From NCBI RefSeq assembly GCF_000247695.1, contig NW_004624855.1:3211693-3275692 (forward strand): DNA of 64,000 nt. Direction: 5' to 3'. Both the position numbers and the translations under genes were made by a program. The notes beneath the pieces are model-generated. The model saw nothing but the letters and a program-made list of their open reading frames with translations, did no database searches and was not told where the DNA came from. Below, piece after piece: positions 1 to 12,200 of the stretch; within the stretch, counting starts at the first letter, position 1, and each line of letters begins with the position of its first letter. The stretch comes from Heterocephalus glaber (lineage: Eukaryota > Chordata > Mammalia > Rodentia > Bathyergidae).

Positions 1-29
1 TGTTTTTGGGATATTTTTCTAAAGTCACA

Positions 30-220
30 AAATGCCCACCAAGCAGTGTCACCTCTCTATAACCCTAGCTATTCAGGAGGCTAAGGCAGAAGGATCACAA
101 GTGTAAGGCCAATCCTGGAAACTTTAGCAAGACCCTGTCTCAAAATAAAGAAATAAACAGCCTAGAAATCTAGGCACCTAGGGTGTTCCAGGTTTGATGG
201 TTTGATCCCCAGTACAGAAA
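30..220 (+). repeat. B1-dID dimeric SINE
   Basis: B1 half with ctattcaggaggctaaggca and agcaagaccctgtctcaaaa, then an ID half ending gtttgatccccagtac. Confidence 0.8.
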
Positions 221-521
221 ACAAACGTAACAAAAATACCCAACCCATTTCTAAAACCAAATAACCCACAAAGCAAATAAATCAGGAAATACTTCAAGAG
301 AGCAATTTGTAAAAAAGAATGAACATCGTATATTATCATGGTAAAGGTAGCAAGATTGTTTTAAAGAGATACATAAAATTACCTAAATGATTAAATGCAA
401 ACTGAAAACTGCCGAAATACTGAAACACACCCTGTAAAAACTCTAAAATGTATCATAAAATATTTTTAACTACTGGACAAGATAATTTAGGGAATTTTCC
501 TCCTTCAAAACAGAAAAATAC

Positions 522-572
522 GGGCTGAGATTTAGCTCAGTGGCACTGTGTTTGATCCCCAGTGCCAAAAAA
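522..572 (+). repeat. ID-like SINE, internally deleted
   Basis: cgggctgagatttagctcag joined directly to gtttgatccccagtgcc; the middle of the tRNA-like body is missing. Confidence 0.8.
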
Positions 573-1949
573 ACCCCCAAAACAATCCCAGAATAATAGT
601 GAAGTGTAAGCCCCCCAAATCTTCTATTTGAATTATTTATTCCACATTGAATATTACTGACTGAACATTACTTGTTCCAAATGAGTGATATATTTATAGT
701 ACCTGATGTTCTCTGGTTTATATATAGCCTAATTTTACAAAACAACCATTTGTAGATGATTAAATTATGATTAACAGATTCTATGTAATAATTTAAAATG
801 TACTGTAGATGTACTAAAAAATGCTCCAAGGTGGGTGGAGGACAAGCTGCAAGTTATCTGTATGAACAGTGTAACATGTTTATTAACATACATAAAATGA
901 TTATATATATATGTATATACACAAATGATCTTGATACCCAAGAAATTTAACACCAGTTACTGCTCCTGGAGAGGAGAATGTGGAAGGTAGGTAGAGACCA
1001 CATCCAGGAGTGACACTCATCTCTCATATCCACTTTTCTCTGGTGTTTCAATTTTATACGTGAACATTATCTTAGGAGAAAAGCTTAACAATAACAAGAA
1101 TAAAAGACCATGGACCTCTAAGTTGACTGGCACCTAAATGGCTAAATTTGACTCTAAGTTAATGATGCATTTTATGAATTACTTTACCTGTTAAAAATAT
1201 ATTTAAGCCTTTGCTACTATGGTTTTAAAAGGCATGAAATAAATACAAAACACTTAATATGGGCATAAGCTAATTTCAAACACATGTGCTTACTTACCCT
1301 CCAAACCTCACAAATAGTGAGAATTTTAGAGACGTATTTCTTGAAGTCACATAAATCGCTTCTTCAACCCACCCTCTCCCACAATCAGTTCCCTAAGCAC
1401 AAACATACAAGATACTTACAATTGATTTGAATGATTAAGAGAGAACTTAAGTCAACCTTGTTAAAAATGCACTTAAACGTTGAGACAAGCTGGAACATTT
1501 ATCTTGCACTCATCTTAGACTTCATTATCACCAAGCAAAAATTCAAATTGGTGACTTATAGAATGATCTGACGAAAAAAATTCACCTCCAGGACTGGATG
1601 GAAGCATGAAGAAAATGCCTCATTTATCTAAATGATCAAATGAATTTGCTAGAAATGGTCACTATACCTTGTTTTTTTCCCAATTCATAAAAATGTCTCA
1701 CTTAGGGAGCCCACAGTTCCAACACATTATTTCCCCAATCTTCTGGCAGGCACCTTGTGAGACTGTCCCACATGCTATTGCAATATCCTGGGACAAAGTG
1801 TCAAAACGTAACGAGTGTCAAGTCTCCTTGTTTTTTATGTACCAGCCGGAATAAAGTAGGTCTTTTAAAAATGAGACACTTCTCCTTCACTTTGAAGAGC
1901 ACAACCAATTTTCCAAAATGAATCTCTCTCCACAGCACCCCCCCAAATT
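573..1949. other. SINE-free unique stretch, no gene recognised
   Basis: About 1.4 kb of AT-rich, non-repetitive sequence inside the WTAP transcription unit (intron, or long 3' UTR of a short isoform). No splice-flanked open frame is convincing. The absence of SINEs is notable because the local average is one per ~500 bases. Confidence 0.5.
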
Positions 1950-2783
1950 AAAATGTTAAAGAGTACAACAAAATCATCATAGTATTCCTTAAACTTAAAA
2001 AAAAAAAACAACTATTTCAAGGCACATTTAATTTAATATCAGAAGTGTTAACACAAAAGGCCCAAATACAATGAAGGAACACATTCCCCCATTAACACCA
2101 AAGACAACGCTCTTTTAACATGTGCCTGTTGAATGAGATGAGGGTTTCATAAAGTTCACTACTGAAAAAAAATTATGCAGTGAGTCTCATCACAGCCAAT
2201 ATCCTTATACAATCTAGTTGTGAAATGAATGTTTATAATGCTTTCAACAGTTTAAGCCTGAAATCTGATACCACTCCTTCATGTTTGTACAGTCCTTGGT
2301 TAAGATTATCTACAGTTTTTGAAACCATTCAAAGAACAAACCATTGATTAAAACGATATTAATTTAGGCTCTATTAAGTAATATAGAGCCCTAAGGCTAA
2401 ATGGTTAAATATATGTATTACTTTACCAACATCTATTATTTCTTTTGTGACTATTCAAGTTGGTTCTTAGCAAATAAACCCTTTAAAGGCAAAATTCACC
2501 TCATTTGAGTTTTGACCCAGAAGTTCAACAACAATCACGAAGTCCACAGTCTTATTGGCAAAACTGATATACAGTGTCTCTAAGTCACTATGCTCAAGGT
2601 TAAGAGCGATGCATATTCCGTTTTTACATTTAACTGGAATTTTACATGTTCAATTCATGATTTGAAATCTCTAGGTTTTCAATCCTCCAAACTGTCTGAA
2701 GACACAGTGTGCCACAGACTAAAGACTTCTGTTTCTCCCTCTATTTTCTTCAAACAGAAACATTTCTCAAGTGTCTACATGTT
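1950..2783 (-). other. WTAP: candidate 3' UTR and poly(A) region of the short WTAP isoform(s)
   Basis: Downstream of the alternative tail the minus strand is unique sequence. Two overlapping ATTAAA hexamers lie at 2027-2037, followed by U-rich and GU-rich sequence at ~2010-1950, a plausible weak poly(A) site. Further minus-strand AATAAA hexamers occur at 879-884 and 636-641. Which, if any, is used is not visible. Confidence 0.35.
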
Positions 2784-2844
2784 CTAGAAGGGGAATTTTT
2801 CGAAGGTGGCCTCTTCTTCGGAATAGTCCGATGGCATCAGGCCT
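2784..2844 (-). CDS. WTAP: candidate alternative last coding exon of WTAP (19-residue tail)
   Basis: On the minus strand a long polypyrimidine tract and TTGCTTCAG acceptor end at 2845. Joining exon 6 to 2844 completes codon 151 as Arg and continues in frame as GLMPSDYSEEEATFEKFPF, then TAG at 2786-2784. The product would be 170 residues, lacking the normal C-terminal half. Support is the strong acceptor, matched phase, an acidic and non-repetitive tail, and a SINE-free stretch beyond it. I do not have an expression record for this exon; it could be a minor isoform or an unused site. Confidence 0.5.
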
Positions 2845-3068
2845 CTGAAGCAAGGGGAAGGGGAAGAAAAAAAAGCTGAAACACAAGGTTCATCTGGTAA
2901 GTTTTACATTAACCATTACAAGCTGGACAGTATAAGAATGTGGCTTTTTTTTTTTTTGCTCAAAAAGTCTGAGTCTTGGTGTGCAAACGAGTACTTGGCT
3001 GTCCCACCACAGCTTTCTCGTAGTGGGACTGTCAGGGAAGTCTTGACTGGGGAGTATGATTTGTTTAC

Positions 3069-3247
3069 CTATCAGGCGTAAACTTCCAGGCACTCAGTTC
3101 ATTTTGGGCTTGTTCCAGTTTGTCTTTAGTCTGTTCCAGTTCACCTTTCATTTTTAGGAAAAACAAGTTGATCGCTGGGTCTACCATTGTTGATCTCAGT
3201 TGGGCAACACTCGGCTGCTGGACTTGCTTGAGGTACTGGATTTGAGT
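3069..3247 (-). CDS. WTAP: WTAP exon 6 (residues 92-151)
   Basis: A 179-base exon with acceptor TTGCACAG and donor AG|GTAAAC. It encodes [20 protein letters not shown] through SAWKFTPD and two bases of codon 151. If the donor is not used, the next bases read AGG TAA, giving Arg151 then stop. That reproduces the 151-residue short WTAP form known in human, so both the spliced and read-through products can be derived from this sequence. Confidence 0.95.
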
Positions 3248-6200
3248 CTGTGCAAAGCAAAAGAAACGATTACTACCAAATCAAAGGAAATATGTAAGAA
3301 AATGGGGAAAATGTCCCTTCATTAACTTGATTTGCCAGCTCATTTATTAAATCCTATATCCTATCATCTTCAAGTTTTCCCTAGGGGGTAAGAGGTCTAG
3401 CTCCATGGCACAGCACATGTATGCAAGACCCTGGGTTCAATCCTCAGCACAAAACTAAAAAGAAATGAAAAACCTCTAGTACAAGTAAAATTTAAAAAAA
3501 CTAATTTACTTAAGAATATTCATATAGGAATTGTGTCCATCTGATTCTATTTCCATACTTGGGGACTTTCTTATCTTTGAGGCAAGATCTCACTATGTAG
3601 TTCAGGCTGCCCTTGAACTCTATGTAGCCCAGGCTGGCCTCGAACTCAAAGCGTTCCTCCTGCCTCAGCCTGCCGAGTGCTGGGATCACAGGTGTGTGCC
3701 ACCATGCCTGGCCCATACTTAGGACTTTTAAAAGCCAAAGAAGTACCCCCACCAAAGTTTATATGTACTAAAGATGCTGACACTCCCTGGGGAAAAAGAA
3801 AACGAAGCTTAAAATATCAATCATAAAAAGAGCCAGTGACGTCTTAGCTCATTTAATTTTTGTTCATTCTACATAAAAATTCCCCTAAAAATACACCGGA
3901 TACAAAATTATATTTAAACATATTTGCATTTCATAAATTAAAGGTATATAGCTAATGTAAGTTGTGATGTAACTTTGTAATAGCAAAATTCAATAGCACC
4001 TTAAGACAAATATGTAATTCATTTTTTTCCCTTCTGAGTAATTTGAATCACAGAATTATAAAGCTGGAAGGTACTGACCTAGTCTAAAATACAATTTTTG
4101 AGAGATTAAACATCCCGCTTGCTCAAGGATACAGTAAGGTCAGTGCCAGTACTGTAACTAAAATTCAGCTCTCAGGCCTCCTGATTCCAGGTCTAGAGCT
4201 TCTTCCACCATTTTAGAACCCCTCTACTCATATGAAACCTTCAAATTCGATTTCAGTTTTACTATTTTACTAGCACACTAAAAATAACTTCTAAAATATG
4301 AAATACAGTTGTTAGCATTTAATCCATCACTTTTTTCATACCAAAAGAACTGTTTCAAGATCCGGCTCCACACTAAGGCTTAAATAGGATAAAAGTTAAA
4401 ATTTCCTACCATACATTTAAAATAAGGCACAAATACATTAAGTGCACTGAAAATATTTTTAATTACTGTTTCACTGTGCAAGCAGAAATGTTCAACTTAA
4501 TGGAGATTTTAAAAGTGTAATTCATTTCAAACAAGTACAACTGCTCAGTTATACTTATGGCTAACTACTAAAATAATTTAGCCAGGTGTAGTGGCGTATG
4601 CCTTTTATCCCAGCATTCAGGAGGCTGAGGCAGGAAGATTGTGCCAAGTTTGAGGCCAGCCTGGGCCACATAGTGAGTTCAAGGCCAGCCTGCACTATAC
4701 AGTAAGACCCTGTCTCAAAAAACAAAACAAAACAGATAATTTAATGCAGGAAGAATAAAGCATGTCTGATAGTATATGTCATATGCTGATAAACAAATAA
4801 AACAGTGTCTACAGTTTGCATTGTCCTAATCAATACTTTTTGGTCATGTAAAGAGAAACACAGATGACTAGAATAAATTCCATGTGCTAGGGAAGAGAAC
4901 ACAGAGTAAAGTATCTTAAAAGTTTTATTTCCAAGCTATTCTGAGGTGACTTATAAATGAAACAGAAAACAGGAAAGCCAATCCTAACACTGAGGAAGTC
5001 GAGGCAGGAGGATCGTTTTGAGTTCAAGGCCAGCCTGGGCCACACAGTGAGTTCAGTGTGAAATGCATAGCAAGACCTTGTCTCAAAAAACAAAACAAAA
5101 GGAAAAATAGGAAAACCGAGGAAAGCAAAACTGATTAATTTTTATTTATAAACACAGAGCTAAACAAGTATTATAAAAATCGAAGATGGGGCCAGGAATT
5201 TAGGTCAGTGGTTTTGCCGCCTGCTGCGCAAGCGCAAGGACTCAAATTCGATCTCCAGTACCAAAAAAAAAAAAGCCCAATAAAAATCGAAGATGTAGCT
5301 CTGTGGTACAGCGTTTGCCTAGTATGCTCAAGGCCTGTGTTTCCATTCTCAGGATAAAAAAGAAAAAAAAAGTCAAGATCAGTAGCTATTTCTTTGGCGT
5401 AATTAGGACCTGGGTTCATTCCCAAGTACCACAAAACAAAACAAAACAATCCCAAACACTACCAAGTGACTTGGCAAAGACAAAGAAGAAATAAAGAATT
5501 ATATAAGTAAGGGCCAGGGGCATGGTTCAGTGGTAGAGCGCTTGCCCAGCATGTAATGCAAGACGCTGGGTTCAACCCCTAGCATTACATAATTAAATGT
5601 TTAAAGAGAAAGTAAGTATGTCAGGCAAACAGAAGACCTATACAGAAATAACAGATTCCTAGAAACGTATTTTATTTTTTTACACTTAGCAACACTGAAG
5701 ATAAAAGTGGCAATTCCTTTTTCAAAGGTAGAATACAATCCTTACAGTATTTCTTCCATTCTCAAGGGAGTAGGAAGAGAACTCTCCTGACCCAGGTCAA
5801 TCCCTTCAACTATGTATTTGTTTAACCTACTCCGCCTGCCTCCTCTGGAACCTTTATCTCAACCTTTCCACCCTTTGAATTCTCTGTCTCTAAGCTTGCA
5901 TTTCATAGCTCCTCTAGAGTCTAAACATTTTCCAAAATGTCTCTCCTTAAACTCTCTCAATCTTGTATAACTACCACCTAGAAACTCTTAGTATTAATCG
6001 AATCTCATTAAAGAAAAAATCTTAGCCATGTCTCTATTTGACATAGCATCTGCTGTCAACTGCAACCCTGCTCTGCCCCAACCCTCAACTGAAATAGGTT
6101 TCACTAAAGTGGCCCTAATTGCTAAATCCAACAATTTAAAATTTGAATTCTACTGAAACTTACTTTTGCCTTTAACATTAACAACCATTTTCTTTACCTC

Positions 6201-9200
6201 CCCCCACTACCGGGGATCGAAATCAGGACCTTGTACTTGTGAGGCAGGTGATGGCACCACTGAGCTAAAGCCCATTTCTTTACGGGGGGGGGGGGGGGGA
6301 GTAGAACTGCATTTCCTCAATCTAATATTATAGTCTGCTCTTCTTTCTTTTTTCATTTTTGGTACCAGGGATTGAACTTGGGACCTTGCACTTGCGAGGC
6401 AGGCGCCGGAACCACCGAGCTAAAATCCCCAGCCCGTCTGCTCTTCTTTTAAAAATCACCTTTTTGATAGGCTCTACCTAGTAGCATCATCCTCAGCCAC
6501 ACAAAAGACAAACGATAATCTGTGACACTTCCCTAAATTTACTCATTCCTTCCCCCAAAGTCGGACCAAGTACGTCCTATTGATTGTACCTTCAAAATAC
6601 CCTATGACCTTCCCTGCCACCACCAGTGGCTTTGTTATCACATCTGGACTTGTTTTTTTATTCCTCTGGACTATTTTTAGAGTCTTGCAACTAGTTTTCT
6701 TGTTGCAGACTTATTTTTTTCTCAAATGTATCCTTCATACTCAAGCTAATGATCCAACTAGATGCTTACCTGATCAACCACATAAATTTCCTGCTTAAAA
6801 ATCTTTTGGTGGGGCTGGGGCTAAAATTTAGCTCAGTGGTTCTGCCGCCTGCCTCGCAAGTGCAAGGTCCCCGATCCCCAGTACCCCCCCCCCAAAAAAG
6901 GGTGACTAAACATTACCCACCCAAGGTTTTGTCCAGGTGTAATGATCAAAACTGCCACTCTGTGTAGAACATCTGGAGATACTAACCCGAGTCAACAGCA
7001 GATTATCTGAGCAACTGGTAATAACTGCCATAGCCTGCCTTGAAAGTGCAAGGTCCCGAGTTCCATCCCCGGTACCAAAAAAAAAACCTGCCAGATCTAC
7101 AGTATCAAGAATAGCAATCAGGAAGAAGGAATTTATGACTCTAGTGATCTGCCATTTACATTCTCCCAGGTACATTCTGAAAGATTCTTTTTTTTCTTTA
7201 CATAAAAGTGAAATATGTTAGGCCGAGGATTTAGTTCAGTGGTTTTGCCACCTGCTGCGCAAGCACAAGGACCCAAGTTCGATCCCTGGTACCCAAAAAA
7301 AAAAAAAAAAAAAGTGAAATACGTTAAGGTACCAATTAGTAATGGTGAAGAAAGAAGTAGCAGTAGCAATGAAAATCAAAACTGAACTCATAAAAACAAA
7401 GGAGAAAAAATGGTAATGTAAAGAAACGAGAGGCTACTCTTTAACAAAGTAAGAGGTGAGGAAGTCATTTGCAAAAGTCAAAGAAGGAATAGGAAATGCA
7501 GACAATCTCTGAACAGAAAGTAAAAGGATTATGACAAAGCACTAAAAAACATTCCACTGAGAGAAGAAATAAGACTGTGTCTACATATTTTAAGTGTCTC
7601 CAGGGACCAGAACAATGACTCACACAGAAGATTTTAATAAATCTTGAAGCAAATGGATAGCAAACAAAGAGCTTAAAAAGACATCCAGATTTTAAAACTA
7701 GAAACAAGAGTGGAATGGCTAAGATTATCAAAAAGGGCATTAAGACAGACAAAGACAGATGATCAAACGTCATGAGATTTCAGATCTCTGTAGACATGGC
7801 AAATAGTATGCATGAAAGTGCTAATGATTAAAAGCAGAAGTTGCTGATGCTAGAACGAACAGTTTTATGCAGAGGGTCAAGAGTAGAATATACTAGTAAC
7901 CCTGTCCAGACAGTGGACATTAAGCAATAAAGATGATTTTTTAATTGATTATACCCCCAGATTATGAAGCAATATGAATAAATACCTGGAATGGTTATAA
8001 TAATTCTCAGCATAAAAATTTCAAAGGATGCTTTCTTGCCCACAAAAAATTTTTTTAATCCAGTAAGACACTCTGTATGAGTTTAGCTTTAGCATATTTA
8101 CAACCGAAGTGTATAGAACTTTAATAAAATATACACTTACAGTCACCATTAACATAAAGTATTTCAAATTGACATGTAATAATTTGGATTAATCTCTCTC
8201 AAGTAAAGGCTTACACAATTTGAAATACTTACAGTACACTCTTGCATCTCTTGTTCCTTGGTTGCTAGTCGCATTACAAGGATGTTTTCCCTACGTGCAG
8301 ACTCTTGCTGTTGCTGCTTTAGCTTTTCTTCAGATTCCCGTAAGCCAGTTACATCATTTGCTGATGATTGAAAGAAAAAAATAACAAAAAATTATGAACA
8401 TAATTTCAAGGCCAAACTGAGCTAACCAAAAAGAAAGTTCTATTTCAGTCAAAATAATAAAAAACTGCCTGAAAAAAATTCAAGTCTCTGATTTTCATTC
8501 TATTTTTAAAACAAGGATTAGTTTCTGATCATGAAAGCTTCTTTAGGAAGCAATGGTAATACTGCTTCACACTACTAACACTAGTTTGAATTATGGGTTT
8601 TTGTTGTTGAGCCAGGGTCTTGCTCTGTAGTTCAGGCTGGCACTGAACTCACTATGTCTACAGTATTCAGAAAAATGCCAATTAGTATTTTCTAACCCAT
8701 TCAATATAAAAATGCCTACATGTATATAAATAACTATATGAACTAGTGGTTAAAGGTTTCATAATGTGGGCCAGGGATTTAGTTCAGTGGTTCCACCTTC
8801 CACCGCCTGCCTAACTACAAGGACCCAAGTTTGATCCCCGGTACCAAAAAAAAAAAAAAAAAAAGCTTTCATAATGTTCACAACTTCTATAAATAATTCA
8901 GCTATGTATTATTAAAATTTCAAGGCATTAAGCTTTTGAACTTGGAAAACTATACTTATAAATAATGTACTTTTTAATACAAAGGGTGTATTATTTGAAT
9001 TCAATGAAAAGTGACACTAAAATTGTTTAGAATTATTTCTTTTATTGGGTTTTTTTATTTTTTGTGGTACCAGGGATCAAACTTGGGATCTTGTGTTTGT
9101 AAGGCAGGCGGTGGAACCACTGAGCTAAATCCTTGGCCCATTAGCGGTATTTTTTTTTAGCAGATTTTGAAAAAACTTTATATAGCTATACCCAAATGTT

Positions 9201-12200
9201 ACAATTTAAATCCTCATGAATCTATTACTGGTTACTTCTACATACTTTCCTTATATGTTTCAATTCAAACCCCTAAGTAGGAAACAAGCATGGATCAAGA
9301 AAAGTTTGCAGTAGTTTTAAATTATCCTAATACATGCTCTCAGAACCTTGCACTTAGCACAAGGTCCTGAGTTTGATCCCCGGTACCACAAAAAAAAAAA
9401 AAAAACCAACTAAATAAAATAAACAAAAAACTACATTTGCTTTAGTAAAGCCAATTATCCCATTTTTTACAACAATCTAAAAAGAGATGACTATTCAGTC
9501 TTTAGGAAGCTAAAACTCAAACTTACAGTTAAGATCTGTGTACTTGCCCTCCAAAGCTTGAACATAGGCTTCATATTGCTTCCATCTAATGAAAAAAATT
9601 CATGTCAGCTATTACACTGAAATTGCTTTTATTAAATATACTAGAAAATCATTCATAAACTTATAAATTTAGGTACTCCTGAGAATTCTGTTGCATTACT
9701 TTGGGGGGGGGGGCGCGGTTTACTCAAGATTGAACTCAGGTCCTCAGGCTTGCCAGGCAGGCACCGTGAGCTATATCCTCGGCCCCACTGCATTACTTTT
9801 AATTGAGATAATTATAAATATAACTTAACCAATAATAAATTATTCACCTCATTATTCCTTCTCAATTTACAGGAGACAAGTAATAGGAGACAGAAAAGTC
9901 TGAGAATATACTGAGCTTGGTCTTCCAGGTGAGATCATATCTCAGATTAATTTTTGTATTATTGACACATGGATGGACAGTGCCTAGATTACAGATGTTG
10001 AATAATAATCCTATATCACCTTCATATATATTATCTGTCTAAAATAAAAGGCATATAAGATATACATATGCCTATGGCTCTTCTGTGAAAATACATGATT
10101 CTCTTTAAAAACACTTATCATTTCTTTGTGTTCAGAACCTTCAAATGTCTCTTCTAGTTCTCTGTAACATAGTATTAATTTCTGCCTATAAATAAAGGAG
10201 AAAGCTGGGTGTGGTAACTCATGCTTGTATTTCCAGCACTCAGGAGGCTAAGGCACAAGGATCTAGAATTCAAGGCCAGTCTGAGCTCTATCAGACCCTG
10301 TCACAAAAAAACAAAAAAGACCCAGGTGTGGTGGTACACGCCTGTAGTCCCAGCACTTGGGAGAGGGTGAGGCCAGCCTGGGCTACATAGTTTGAGTTCA
10401 GGGCTGGGGATTTTAGCTCAGTGGCATTGCGCCTGCCTCACAGTGAGTTCAAGGCCAGCCTGAAACATACAGACAAGACCCTGAAAAAAAAAAAAGTAAG
10501 AAAAAGAAAGAAAACAAAAAAACCCCCAAAATTTAAAAAGGGACCAGGCATGGTGGCTCATGCCTGTAATTCCAGCACTCTGAGAGGCTTAGCCAGAAGG
10601 ATTGCAAGTAGCCCAGCCTGGGCAACTTAGCAAGACCATCTAAAAATAAAAATTACAAAAAGGACTAGGGATATAGGTCAGTGTGAAGGTTCTGGGTTCA
10701 CTCTCTAGTACAAAAAAAAAAAAACAAAAACCTAATTGGGAGGAACAAGCTGCATATGCTCTCAGGATGTGAGGGGACTTTTCTTCCTTGTTTTAGCTCT
10801 CTACCTGAAATATATAGGTTATTACTTCCTCGCAATTACTGCAGATGAATAATAAACTTTTCCCAGTTGCTTATGTGTTAAGCAACCTCCAACAGAGAAT
10901 ACTGTGCCCTGAATATCTATTATCCTGCTTCTTAAGAGCTATGTTTTCTAGCTGCTCTTCCAATTACAGCTAATTAAAATTTAATTTTAAATTAGAAAAT
11001 GATTTTATTATCAAGGTATGCTACAAGATTATAAAATTATAATATAATGAGCAAAAACATACTTCACAATAAGCTAATCAACTTCCTATGTAAAGATTAC
11101 TGTCCAGCCAAAGTGATGCTCCTTTATATGGCCTCTGCACTTAAGGATACATACAGGAGTTTATCAAATGTCTGGGGATGAATAAAAGTCTTCTGTGGAG
11201 GCTAAGTATAAAAGAACTATTTCAAAGGAATAGAAAACTATAAAAGCTTATGAAAGAACATATTAAAAGAACAGAAAGTACAAACTGGTTAAGTAGTTGG
11301 TTTAAAATCATGAGGGAATTAAAAAGAAAGAACTCACTTAAAAGGCTTAAATGAGAATTTCCTAAAGGCAAAACTGAGTGATTTGGAAACCTTAAAGATT
11401 ATTTACTGTAAAAATTTCTACTATGATTGTTATTAAGATTACTCTTTTTGGGCCAGGAATTTAGCTCAGTGGTTCCGGTGCCTGCCTCGCAAGCACAAGG
11501 TCCCAAATTCAATCCCTGGTACCAAAAAGAAAAAAGAAAAAAAGATTACTTTTTCTCCCTAAGGTTAAATCAAGAAAAAGACCAGGGAATCAGTGTTTCG
11601 AAGCCACTATGAAACCAGCCTGAACAACACAAACACAAACTCATCAAAAACAAAACAGACTAGCCAGAGGAATTATCCAGAAAGCAAACTAAAAGGTAAG
11701 GAGTGTACCTTATCAAAGTACAAAAGAGCCATCACACCATCTGATGGCTGGCCATGTATCACAAGCAAGTGTCTTTTTGACAGGAGACGACAGGAATGAT
11801 ATTTTCAATGGAAACTTTCCTATTCATGGAACCACAGCAAAGAAAGCTAGAACTCAAGGCCAAGGAGTGTACTTCAGTGGCAGAGCACTTGCGTAGTAGG
11901 CACAAGGCCCTGGGTTTAAGCCTTAGCACCAGAAGACAAAGCCCTGAAGTCCATAAGTGTAGCTTAGTACAAGTGAAGGAGGAAAATTACCAAACTCCAA
12001 GAAACAATGAAATACATCATCTTGTCTACCTAACATGCAAAGTATCTCTCTCCCACTCAGCCTATTAAAATCGTTTAATTCTTCAAATAAAACTTCCTTG
12101 AAATTTCTAGAGAAAAAAGTCACTGACTTTCCAAAGGTTGTCCTGGAAAATATTCATTTTAAGGACAGGGATGTAGGTCAGTGGCACTGTGCCTCCTGGC

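Noticed and set aside
5189..5279. Possible tRNA genes among the many tRNA-like bodies
   Set aside because: All have SINE hallmarks (oligo-A tail, target-site duplications, common GTACC end) and lack a proper cloverleaf; they are ID-type SINEs.
6284..6299. G16 run as a regulatory or switch-like element
   Set aside because: More simply explained by slippage in or near an ID tail; other IDs here have similar runs.
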